Source: an uncultured Eubacteriales bacterium
GTDB lineage: Bacteria; Bacillota; Clostridia; Oscillospirales; Oscillospiraceae
Assembly (NCBI GenBank): GCA_900319275.1
Contig: ONNS01000014.1
Location: 1-35,570, forward strand
DNA: 35,570 nucleotides
Direction: 5' to 3'
Below the pieces are notes generated by a model that made no database searches, was not told the DNA's origin, and saw only the letters and a list, made by a program, of their open reading frames with translations. Below are positions 23,299 to 30,263 of the stretch, piece by piece. Numbering within the stretch: the first letter of the stretch is position 1; each line of letters starts with the position of its first letter. The position numbers and the translations under genes are program-made.

Positions 23299-23973
23299 GT
23301 GGAACAGAGGCAGGGACTCGGCGATATGGTGCGCGAGCAGCTGGCGCAGCAGTACAGCCTGCGAAAAAAAGAGCTCGGGGCGGACGCTCGGCTCGCCAAA
23401 TCCGGCATGGTGTTTGAAACCGAGGTCTATGATATCGCGAAGCTCGGCCATTTCTGCATCCTGCGCATGAACGCCTTTTTCGGCTTGATGAAGATGGAGA
23501 CCGCGGTGCTCGCGGTGTCCGGCAAAGATGTGCCGCTGCTCAATCTCGACTGGGTGCGCGTCCTGGGCAGGGAGACACAGATCATCGAGCTCTACGACAC
23601 GCAGCTTACGCCCTATCCCGACGCTTCGCTCTCCGCGTTCGACGCGCTGCGCCGCCGCGACGGCGATCTGCCGGACACGGTCAGTTCCGCGCACTGGTAC
23701 GATGCGATCCTCTACCCCTGCAGCTATCACAAGGTCGGACGGAAAATCGGCGACCGTCTGCGCGCCGCCGCGCGAGACTACACCGCGCTTTTCCTCCGCC
23801 AGCTGGCCGACGCGCCGGTCTGCGACAGCGCGGCCAAGCGGGAGAAGACGCGCGCCTTCGCCGAGCGTCTCTTTGCCGAGGGCGGCCCCGCCGTCGACCA
23901 GGTGACAAAGCTCTTTGGCGCAGAGATCGCGAAACGCCTGATCCTGCGGCACATGTACGGCATAGCGGAATAA
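23299..23973 (+). CDS. Uncharacterised protein with faint resemblance to ferredoxin-dependent bilin reductases
   Basis: 224 residues, soluble, no signal. I do not firmly recognise it. Three parts resemble the HY2/PcyA family (about 240 residues) in order: a strand-rich centre (FETEVYDIAKL, then ILRMNAFFG), the block PLLNLDWVRVLG followed by IIELYDTQL (79-101), which fits PL.G.DIV..G...I.DL..TQ of PcyA with D84 in place of catalytic Asp105, and a C-terminal tail KREKTRAF...TKLFGAEIAKRL similar to the NDKTR...FGEAWAERY end of PcyA. The PcyA histidine 88 is not matched. If real, it would reduce a linear tetrapyrrole with ferredoxin electrons. GTG start with GGGAGGGAG upstream. First gene of the cluster running to 27236. 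Confidence 0.4.
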   Translation: MEQRQGLGDMVREQLAQQYSLRKKELGADARLAKSGMVFETEVYDIAKLGHFCILRMNAFFGLMKMETAVLAVSGKDVPLLNLDWVRVLGRETQIIELYDTQLTPYPDASLSAFDALRRRDGDLPDTVSSAHWYDAILYPCSYHKVGRKIGDRLRAAARDYTALFLRQLADAPVCDSAAKREKTRAFAERLFAEGGPAVDQVTKLFGAEIAKRLILRHMYGIAE

Positions 23974-23986
23974 AGCCTGTTTACTG

Positions 23987-24075
23987 GTAACTGTTCAGTC
24001 CCTGACGGGACTAAACAGTTAGAGGGGAAGCACCCCGCTGAACTCCCCCTACTCAAGGCAGGACTGAATAGTTAC
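23987..24075. repeat. Short palindromic element (89 bp)
   Basis: Ends GTAACTGTTCAGTCC (23987-24001) and GGACTGAATAGTTAC (24061-24075) are inverted repeats with one mismatch. A second copy of the arm at 24007-24021 makes a 15-bp hairpin with the left end, and GGGG/CCCC arms lie between. No coding frame; it separates the first gene from the rest of the cluster. Confidence 0.5.
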
Positions 24076-24114
24076 GTTTACTGTAAAAAGCTTTTCCGAA
24101 AGGGAGGACACTTG

Positions 24115-24795
24115 ATGAGAAATGCGCTTTTAACCGCCTGTCCCCTGCTTGTCTGGGTCATCACCGCAGCGGAGGCTGTGCTGCTGCTGCTCGCCCTGCG
24201 CGGCTGGGCCAGAAAGAAAGAGCCCCTGTATCTGCTGACGGCGCTGGTGACCCTGGGGCTATGCTATGACGCGCTGATCCTCTCGCTTGGAACCGTGCTG
24301 CCCGGCGGGCCGCTGCTCGCCGCGCTCAGCCGCATGCGCTATGTGGCGCACGGCGCGCTGATCCCGCTGCTGTTTCCGATCTGTGCCTATGCGCTGGGTC
24401 TCAGCAAGCCGTGGAAGCGGCTGGTCTGGGTGTTCACCGCGGTGCTGATCGCCGCCGGCATTGCCGAGGGCTTCGCCACCGCGCTCGAGTTGCGCGAGGT
24501 TGCCGGCCTTGTCCGCTATGCCTCCGGCGACGCGACGCCCGCCTGGGCTTCCGCCGTCAGCGGTGTGCTGAGTTACGGCGCCGTGGTGCCGCTGATCCTG
24601 GCCGGGATCGTCGTCTGGGTCAAGCAGAAGACCCCGCTGCTCTTTCTCTCGGGCTTTCTGATGTTCGCCTTCTCCGCGCTCGGCCCCGCGACCGGCAATT
24701 TCGATCTGATCTTTTTTATCAGCATGTTCGGTGAAGTCTGCATGGCGCTGTGCTTTTTGCTGTATGCCCATAGCAGAAGCAAAACTTCGTCTTAA
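24115..24795 (+). CDS. Seven-helix membrane protein (hypothetical)
   Basis: 226 residues with about seven hydrophobic segments. A histidine lies in the YVAHGALIPLLFP stretch (about 80-92), and arginines sit at the segment edges. No family is recognised. The ATG at 24115 has GGGAGG 7 nt upstream; a TTG one codon earlier is less likely. It lies 32 bp upstream of the flavin-reductase/PCP_red gene. It could be the membrane partner or substrate carrier of the redox cluster, which is inference from position alone. Confidence 0.6.
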   Translation: MRNALLTACPLLVWVITAAEAVLLLLALRGWARKKEPLYLLTALVTLGLCYDALILSLGTVLPGGPLLAALSRMRYVAHGALIPLLFPICAYALGLSKPWKRLVWVFTAVLIAAGIAEGFATALELREVAGLVRYASGDATPAWASAVSGVLSYGAVVPLILAGIVVWVKQKTPLLFLSGFLMFAFSALGPATGNFDLIFFISMFGEVCMALCFLLYAHSRSKTSS

Positions 24796-24827
24796 AAATT
24801 TTTTATACAGGAAAGTGAGGCAATCTA

Positions 24828-25769
24828 ATGAGCAGCTTCAAGGATCTCCGCATCGTGGACAATTTTTACCAGACCAGTTCGTATTTCCCCATGCCCACGG
24901 TCATGATCTCCACTCTGGCCGAGGACGGCAGCACGTCTGTCGGCTCGTACTCCCTCTGCTTTCCCTACTACATTGCGGGGAAAGGCTATTACGCCATGGT
25001 GCTCGAGGCCCGCAACTCCTCCAACACCGCGCAGCATCTGCTGGCCGGGCGCAAGCAAGTCGCGATCAACTTCATGCCCGAGGGCCGCGGCTACCACAAG
25101 AAGATCGTCGCCCAGGGCTGGCCCGGCGACACGCCGGCCGAGAAGATGAAGAACTTCGGCTTCACGCTCGAGGACGGACTGTGCATCAAGGAGGACCCCT
25201 CCACGCCGCGCCCGCAGGTCGTGGCCGAGGCCTACCAGGTGATGGAATGCACCTGGATGAGCGATCTTGAAAACGCCGATGAGGACATCGGCCGCCAGCT
25301 CGTCGACGGCTGCTATCCCCCTCCCTACAAAAACTTCAACGGCATCACGACCCAGTACGGCGCGCACTTCATCCTGCGCATCGACAAGATGCTGATGAAG
25401 CCCAAGTTCTATGACAACATCATCAACGGCGTCAAGGGCCGTCTCTGGCCGAACGTGCTGGTCTGCCACGGCTACCGCGACAGCAAAAACTTCTGGTTTG
25501 CCAAGACGCCGCGCCTGGTGCCCGAGCTGCTGCCGATCCGCAACGCGACGCTCTCCTCCGTGCGCTACGCGGCCGACCGCACCGACCCCAACGTACACTT
25601 TACCGACGACGCGCTCGAGAAGCTGCTGAACGTGCCGCGCATCTTCCTGCCGACTGTGCTGAAGGGCTGCGTGGCCTGGGCCAAGGAGAACGGCGTGACC
25701 GAGATCACGGCGCGCGAGATGGACATCATCAACGACAAGCGCGCCAAGGAAAAGGGCAAAACCAAGTAA
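24828..25769 (+). CDS. Flavin reductase-like split barrel fused to a PCP_red-type C-terminal domain
   Basis: 313 residues. The N-terminal half is an FMN-binding split barrel of the flavin reductase family: MPTVMISTLAEDGSTSVGSYS (about 22-42), LEARNSSNTAQHLL and VAINFMP, matching the flavin-binding barrel. The middle is specific to this protein. The last 46 residues (FTDDALEKLLNVP, then LKGCVAWAKENGVTEIT) match the PCP_red domain found at the C-terminus of protochlorophyllide reductase B subunits and scattered elsewhere, with the VP and GVTEIT hallmarks. The barrel would hold FMN or F420-like flavin; the small helical tail may bind a partner or substrate. The ribosome binding site GGAAAGTGAGG is acceptable. 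It is the central enzyme of the cluster. Confidence 0.75.
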   Translation: MSSFKDLRIVDNFYQTSSYFPMPTVMISTLAEDGSTSVGSYSLCFPYYIAGKGYYAMVLEARNSSNTAQHLLAGRKQVAINFMPEGRGYHKKIVAQGWPGDTPAEKMKNFGFTLEDGLCIKEDPSTPRPQVVAEAYQVMECTWMSDLENADEDIGRQLVDGCYPPPYKNFNGITTQYGAHFILRIDKMLMKPKFYDNIINGVKGRLWPNVLVCHGYRDSKNFWFAKTPRLVPELLPIRNATLSSVRYAADRTDPNVHFTDDALEKLLNVPRIFLPTVLKGCVAWAKENGVTEITAREMDIINDKRAKEKGKTK

Positions 25770-25784
25770 GCGGGGTGAGGCACC

Positions 25785-26399
25785 GTGTACGAGTTTTCTG
25801 TTCTGATGGGTCTCGTCGACTATGTCCCGGTGGCCCTGTTTGCCGTCAGCATGGTGCTGATGCAGCGCGATCTGTACAACAAAATGCCCAAGTACGCCTT
25901 CGCGTGCTTCGCGGCCGGCACGATCAATATCTTCATCGCCGGTTTCCTGAAGGCCACCTGGAAGCTCCTCTATGCCGCCAATCTCTGTGATTTTCACGTG
26001 CTGAACACGATGTTCATGCCGACGCAGTCGCTGGGCTTTCTGCTGGCGGGTCTCGGCATCATCCTGATGTTTACGCCGCGGAAAAAGGCCGCACTGGCTG
26101 TGGCGCCGCCGCTCTTCAGCGGTACGCTGCTGTTCATCCCGATGATGGTGCTCGGTCTCGGCGCGATCTGCAGCTGCCTGAGCATCCTCGCCGCAAAGCT
26201 GAAGAAAAAAGCCCTGATCGTCGTGTTCGTCCTCTGCTTTGTGTGCTACATGGGTATGGGCTATCTTGCTTCCCGCGACAGCAGCTCCGCCGCGATGAAC
26301 TGGATCGAGCAGGGCGTCAACACGCTCGGGCAGCTCCTGCTGCTCATCGGCGTGAGCGGTCTGCACCGCGCCGGTCTGCGCGACTACGCCCTGTCTTAA
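25785..26399 (+). CDS. Multi-spanning membrane protein (hypothetical)
   Basis: 204 residues with about six hydrophobic segments. The GTG start at 25785 is preceded by GGGGTGAGG and lies 15 bp after the flavin-reductase gene, so cotranscription is likely. No family is recognised. Together with the 24115 and 26436 proteins it gives the cluster three membrane proteins around one soluble flavoprotein. Confidence 0.6.
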   Translation: MYEFSVLMGLVDYVPVALFAVSMVLMQRDLYNKMPKYAFACFAAGTINIFIAGFLKATWKLLYAANLCDFHVLNTMFMPTQSLGFLLAGLGIILMFTPRKKAALAVAPPLFSGTLLFIPMMVLGLGAICSCLSILAAKLKKKALIVVFVLCFVCYMGMGYLASRDSSSAAMNWIEQGVNTLGQLLLLIGVSGLHRAGLRDYALS

Positions 26400-26435
26400 A
26401 CATGTATTTCATTTTTTAGAAAGAAGGTATTTATC

Positions 26436-27236
26436 ATGTATCCTGCCTGGTATTTCTGGCTCCTCTTCGGTCTGGCGATGCTCGTCAGCTCCATCGGCTT
26501 TAAGAACTATGTCTGGTTCATCTCCCTCGGCTACGGCTTTTCGATCGCCGCCGCGGGCGTGCTGATGCTGATCCTCTTCGGCAAGACCCTGACCGCCGGC
26601 ACTGTACTGTGCTGCGTGATCTTCTTCCTCTACGGCTGCCGTCTGGGCGGCTACCTCGCCTACCGCGAGCTCAAGAGCAGCTCGTACAAGAAGAACATGG
26701 TCGGCGAAATCAAGGACGGCAAAACCGTGCCCATGGGCGTCAAGCTGGCCATCTGGGTCACCTGCGCGCTGCTCTACGCCACCCAGGTCTCCCCGGTGTT
26801 CTACCGCATGTTCAACACCGCGAAGGACAACGCCCTTGTCTTCATCGGCGCCGTCGTCATGGTCTGCGGCATCACGCTGGAGTCCGCGGCCGACATCCAG
26901 AAGAACAAGGCCAAGAAGGTCAATCCCCGCCGCTTTGTGGACACCGGCCTCTTCCGCATTGTCCGCTGCCCGAACTATCTGGGTGAGATGATCTTCTGGA
27001 CCGGCGTGCTGATCTCCGGCATCGGCGCTGTCCGCGGCTGGCAGTGGCTGGTGTGCGCCATCGGATACTGCGGCATCATCTTTGTCATGTTCTCCGGCGC
27101 CCGCCGTCTCGAGGTCCGTCAGAACAAGAACTACGGCAAGGACCCCGAGTATCAGAAGTTCGTCAAGACCGTGCCCATCCTGCTGCCCTTCGTCCCGCTC
27201 TACAGCGTGGAGAAGTACAAGTGGCTCGTTGCTTGA
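26436..27236 (+). CDS. DUF1295 membrane protein, steroid 5-alpha-reductase-like
   Basis: 266 residues, about six membrane segments. The C-terminal third carries the family hallmark GLFRIVRCPNYLGEMIFWTG (about 172-191; GLWRYSRHPNYFGE in typical members) and VRQNKNYGKDPEYQKF. DUF1295 proteins share the fold of steroid 5-alpha reductases and isoprenylcysteine methyltransferases. The reductases use NADPH to saturate a C=C bond next to a carbonyl in a membrane-dissolved substrate. A cysteine replaces the usual histidine before PNY, which could change the chemistry. Last gene of the cluster, 37 bp after the previous one, with an AGAAGG site. Confidence 0.82.
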   Translation: MYPAWYFWLLFGLAMLVSSIGFKNYVWFISLGYGFSIAAAGVLMLILFGKTLTAGTVLCCVIFFLYGCRLGGYLAYRELKSSSYKKNMVGEIKDGKTVPMGVKLAIWVTCALLYATQVSPVFYRMFNTAKDNALVFIGAVVMVCGITLESAADIQKNKAKKVNPRRFVDTGLFRIVRCPNYLGEMIFWTGVLISGIGAVRGWQWLVCAIGYCGIIFVMFSGARRLEVRQNKNYGKDPEYQKFVKTVPILLPFVPLYSVEKYKWLVA

Positions 27237-27298
27237 GTTTTTGTCCGGAAAGGGCGTGTTGCAAAACGCGAGAAATCGCGATAAGCCCGGAGTACTCA

Positions 27299-27447
27299 CG
27301 TAGGGGAGGGGCTTGCCCCTCCCGCGCAAACAAATGCATAATTTTATAAATTATGTTCGGCGTAACCGCATCATTCTGCGATTGCGCCGTTTTTTTGCCT
27401 AAAAAAATAACATCGTACTGCCGGGAGGGGCAAGCCCCTCCCCTACG
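27299..27447. mobile_element. MITE-like palindromic element (149 bp)
   Basis: Perfect 26-bp terminal inverted repeats at 27299-27324 and 27422-27447, beginning CGTAGGGGAGGGGC. Each end is itself a hairpin (GAGGGGC/GCCCCTC). The interior is AT-rich, with a CATAATTT/AAATTATG palindrome and a terminator-like hairpin. There is no open frame, so a transposase would have to act in trans. It resembles the element at 20314-20464 in size and GTAGGGG ends. Confidence 0.65.
27359..27397 (+). terminator. Terminator-like hairpin inside the palindromic element
   Basis: A 12-position stem with one mismatch (27359-27370 with 27377-27388, loop TCATTC) followed by GTTTTTTT. It could replace the interrupted terminator of the upstream cluster. 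Confidence 0.65.
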
Positions 27448-27523
27448 GCAGAACTGTCATTTGTGCAGCTAAACAGTATTTTGCAACAGGCCCTTTTTTT
27501 GCCCAATGAACTTTTTACAAGTA

Positions 27524-27568
27524 AACAGCATATAACAGTTGACAAGTGTTATATGCTGTTATATACTG
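27524..27568 (+). promoter_or_regulatory. Promoter and GntR operator
   Basis: TTGACA (27539-27544), a 17-bp spacer and TATACT (27562-27567). Perfect 14-bp arms AACAGCATATAACA (27524-27537) and TGTTATATGCTGTT (27547-27560) flank the -35 box. A third half site, TGTTATATACTG (27557-27568), differing at one base, covers the -10. This is a classic layout for repression by the GntR protein encoded next. Confidence 0.8.
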
Positions 27569-27586
27569 TTTGCGGATGGTGATGAG

Positions 27587-27973
27587 ATGCATATCCTATT
27601 AAACAACAGCTCCATGGTGCCGATCTACGAACAGCTGACAGACCAGATCAAGCGGGAAATCATCAGCGGCGGTCTCAGGGAAAACGACAGCCTTCCTTCT
27701 GTACGCACCCTCTCCGCCGAGCTGCGGATCAGTGCGCTGACCGTAAAGAAGGCCTACGACCGTCTGGAGGAAGAGGGCTTTGTCGTTACCGTACACGGCA
27801 AGGGCACCTATGTGGCCGCGACCGACCGGCAGCTGGCCATGGAGGCCCGAAAAAAGGCTGTGGAAGACGTTTTTGCCGCCGCCGTGGAAAAGGCCCGCGC
27901 AGTCGGGTTCAGCAAAGACGATATTCTGGATATCGTGGCGCTTGTATTGGAGGACTATGATGGTCAAAGTTGA
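27587..27973 (+). CDS. GntR family regulator, YtrA subfamily
   Basis: 128 residues. The N-terminal winged helix-turn-helix (about 10-75) has PIYEQLTDQIKREIISG, LPSVRTLSAELRIS, LTVKKAYDRLEEEG and GKGTYVA, the GntR signature. The short C-terminal dimerisation helices (about 80-128) are the YtrA type, which has no ligand-binding domain. Such repressors control the ABC exporter genes next to them, as YtrA and PmtR do. The strong palindrome over its own promoter supports autoregulation. ATG at 27587; an upstream in-frame TTG lies in the -35 box and cannot be used. It overlaps the ATPase gene by 14 bp. Confidence 0.92.
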   Translation: MHILLNNSSMVPIYEQLTDQIKREIISGGLRENDSLPSVRTLSAELRISALTVKKAYDRLEEEGFVVTVHGKGTYVAATDRQLAMEARKKAVEDVFAAAVEKARAVGFSKDDILDIVALVLEDYDGQS

Positions 27974-28823
27974 AAATCTTGACAAACGCTATGGGGATTT
28001 CCGCCTGCAGGTCTCGCTCGAGATCCCGGACGGCACGGTCACCGGCCTGGTCGGGAAAAACGGCGCCGGCAAGAGCACAGTCATCAAGTCGATCCTCGGT
28101 CTGATCCGGCCCGATGCGGGACGTGTTCTGATCAACGGCAAGGACGCCGCGGCGCTCAGCAGTGCCGAGAAGGCACTGATCGGCGTCGCGCTGGCCGATT
28201 CGTGCTTCAGCTCGTATCTGAAGGTCGCGGATGTCATCGCTATTCTGCGGAAAACCTACCCTCGCTTTGACGAGCCCTTCTTCCGCAGCAGCTGCGCGGC
28301 CCAGGGTCTGCAACTTGACAAGCAGATCAAGGACTTCTCGACCGGCATGCGCGCCAAGCTGCGCGTACTCGTGGCGATCAGTCATCAGGCGGAGCTGCTG
28401 ATCATGGATGAGCCCACCGCCGGGCTCGACGTCGAGGCCCGGGTCGAGCTCCTCGACCTGCTGAGGCAGTATCTGGCCGAGAACGACAAGCGCTCCATGC
28501 TGCTCACCTCGCATATCTCGTCCGATCTCGAGAGTCTCTGCGACGACATCTACCTCATTCACGACGGGCGGATCGTCCTCCACGAGGACACCGATACCAT
28601 CTTGAGCAATTACGCGATCCTGAAGGTCGACGAGGCCGCCTACGCCGCGCTGGACAAAAGCCATATCCTCCGCGCGAAAAAAGAGACCTTCGGTTATGCC
28701 TGCTTTACCGACGAAAAGCAGTATTATGCGGAAAACTATCCGGGTATCGTCATCGAAAACGGAAGTATCGACGAGCTGATACTCATGCTGACAGGAGGGA
28801 AATCAGATGCTTGGCCTGCTTGA
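27960..28823 (+). CDS. ABC transporter ATP-binding protein (exporter type)
   Basis: 287 residues. Walker A GKNGAGKST is at 32-40, the signature is degenerate (FSTGMRAKL, with STGM for SGGQ), Walker B is LLIMDEPTAGLD, and the switch region is LTSHISSDLE. A C-terminal extension of about 70 residues follows, as in peptide exporters of the CcmA/YtrB/PmtA sort. It powers the ABC-2 permease that follows. ATG at 27960 with GGAGG 6 nt upstream; another ATG lies 3 bases earlier. Substrate unknown; antimicrobial peptides or membrane-active peptides are typical for this arrangement. Confidence 0.9.
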   Translation: MVKVENLDKRYGDFRLQVSLEIPDGTVTGLVGKNGAGKSTVIKSILGLIRPDAGRVLINGKDAAALSSAEKALIGVALADSCFSSYLKVADVIAILRKTYPRFDEPFFRSSCAAQGLQLDKQIKDFSTGMRAKLRVLVAISHQAELLIMDEPTAGLDVEARVELLDLLRQYLAENDKRSMLLTSHISSDLESLCDDIYLIHDGRIVLHEDTDTILSNYAILKVDEAAYAALDKSHILRAKKETFGYACFTDEKQYYAENYPGIVIENGSIDELILMLTGGKSDAWPA

Positions 28824-29460
28824 AAAAGACCTGCGGCTTACACTCACCAGAAAACAGACGCTGTTGATTTTCTTGGTCGCGGCCCTGGTCATGGGGATGA
28901 CGATGGACGGCTCTTTCCTCGTCGGCTATCTCACGATGCTCGCCACAATCACGGCCGTCAGCACCATCAGCTATGATGAATTCGACAATGGCATGGCCTT
29001 CCTGATGACCCTGCCCACCAGCAGAAAAACCTATGTCCTCAAACAGTATCTGTTCAGCCTGCTGCTGGCCGCGGCCGCATGGTGTGTCGGGCTTGTCCTG
29101 TACGGCGTCATGTCCGCTGTGCGCCACAGCGCGGCCGCTCCGGGCGACGAACTGCCGATGCTGCTCGCCATACTCCCGGTTCTCTACCTCTCCGCCGCCG
29201 TCATGATCCCGCTGCAGTTGAAATTCGGTTCGGAGAAAAGCCGGATCGTTCTGTTTGTCCTCTTTGGCGTCGCCGCGATCCTGTTCGTCGGCGTCAGGAA
29301 CAGCTTTGGCGGCGCTGTCCCCTCGCCGGACGGTCTGATCATGGCCCTGTCCGGTCTCTCCCCCGCTGTCGTTCTGCTCTCGCTCACGGCTGTCTGCGCG
29401 CTGCTCGCGCTTGCATCCTATCTGTGCAGCGTGCGGATCATGGAGAAAAAGGAATTCTGA
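28807..29460 (+). CDS. ABC-2 family transporter permease
   Basis: 217 residues with six hydrophobic segments. The early pair surrounds a YDEFDNGMAFLMTLPTSRKTYVLKQY stretch (about 58-83; its pattern of small-residue, proline, R-x-x-Y is typical of ABC-2 permeases of the PmtB/YtrC kind). It overlaps the ATPase gene by 17 bp, so the two are translated together and form one exporter. The GntR-ATPase-permease order equals pmtR-pmtA-pmtB in staphylococci, but the staphylococcal operon has a second ATPase/permease pair that is absent here. Confidence 0.85.
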   Translation: MLGLLEKDLRLTLTRKQTLLIFLVAALVMGMTMDGSFLVGYLTMLATITAVSTISYDEFDNGMAFLMTLPTSRKTYVLKQYLFSLLLAAAAWCVGLVLYGVMSAVRHSAAAPGDELPMLLAILPVLYLSAAVMIPLQLKFGSEKSRIVLFVLFGVAAILFVGVRNSFGGAVPSPDGLIMALSGLSPAVVLLSLTAVCALLALASYLCSVRIMEKKEF

Positions 29461-29476
29461 TAAATCAGGAGGCAAT

Positions 29477-30028
29477 ATGGAACTGAAACACGGCTCCCCC
29501 GCCGATATGACGGGGCGGAGCGACAGAGAAATACGGGCATACGAATTTTTAGACACGCTGGGTGTGGCATTTGACCGCACCGATCATCCGGATCAGCCCG
29601 CGACATCCATGGAGATATGCGCTAAAGTAGATGCCGTTCTGGATGTACACATCTGCAAGAATCTGTTCCTCTGCAACCGGCAGAAGACCAGCTTTTATCT
29701 GCTCATCATGCCCGGTGACAAGCCCTTCAAAACAAAGGAGTTGTCCGGACAGATGGGCGTGAGCCGGCTCTCGTTCGCGGATGAGACGTTTATGGAGCAG
29801 TTTCTTGATCTGCATCCGGGCAGCGTCTCCGTCCTGGGGCTGATAAATGACAAGGAGCACCGCGTCCAGCTGGTGATCGACGAGGATGTGCTGAAAGAAG
29901 AAATGTTCGGCTGCCACCCCTGTGAGAACACCAGCTCCATCCGCTTTCCGACGAAGGATCTGACAGACAGGATCCTGCCGGCGCTGGGCGTGCACCCGAT
30001 TCTCGTGAAGCTTTCCGGCGGCGGTTGA
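29477..30028 (+). CDS. YbaK/ProX-type aminoacyl-tRNA deacylase
   Basis: 183 residues, one YbaK/EbsC domain. These enzymes hydrolyse mischarged tRNA in trans, most often Ala-tRNAPro or Cys-tRNAPro. FDRTDHP near residue 32, ICKNLFLCNRQKTSFYLLIMP (about 60-80; lysine and asparagine-linked KNLFL is the ProX hallmark), SRLSFADETFM and GSVSVLGLINDKEHRVQLVID are typical of the ProX (PrdX-like) branch. ATG at 29477 with AGGAGG upstream. It lies 16 bp after the permease gene and may share its message, but no functional link is apparent. Confidence 0.9.
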   Translation: MELKHGSPADMTGRSDREIRAYEFLDTLGVAFDRTDHPDQPATSMEICAKVDAVLDVHICKNLFLCNRQKTSFYLLIMPGDKPFKTKELSGQMGVSRLSFADETFMEQFLDLHPGSVSVLGLINDKEHRVQLVIDEDVLKEEMFGCHPCENTSSIRFPTKDLTDRILPALGVHPILVKLSGGG

Positions 30029-30189
30029 TAAGGTGTTTTGTCAGCGTTCATTCTTTCTTTCGTGTGCTTCCAACGAGAGGCACAACTCGTACGCCTTCTG
30101 TTTTCTATCCGATCATAATGAACAGACGCCGCGTCTGTTTTGCCGCGAAGCTGCCCGCCGTATCATCTCCCTCATCGGCAGGAAAAACT

Positions 30190-30229
30190 AACACCACTCT
30201 CTTCATGAAAAGGAGTGGTGTTTTTTGCA
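30190..30229. terminator. Terminator between convergent genes
   Basis: AACACCACTC (30190-30199) and GAGTGGTGTT (30213-30222) form a 10-bp stem; T6 is on the plus side and a TTTTT run on the minus side. It serves the deacylase (plus) and the cyclic-di-GMP protein (minus). Nothing else is seen in 30029-30189. Confidence 0.8.
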
Positions 30230-30263
30230 GGGAAAAGTGGAGCTCGGCGCAGCCCGCATCCGT

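Larger units (their letters stand above)
27251..27500 (+). terminator. Intrinsic terminator with its loop filled by a palindromic element
   Basis: AGGGCGTGTTGCAAAA (27251-27266) and TTTTGCAACAGGCCCT (27479-27494) pair at 15 of 16 positions, and T6 follows. The arms are 212 bp apart; between them lies the 149-bp element at 27299-27447. The original compact terminator of the redox cluster seems to have been opened by insertion. Confidence 0.55.
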
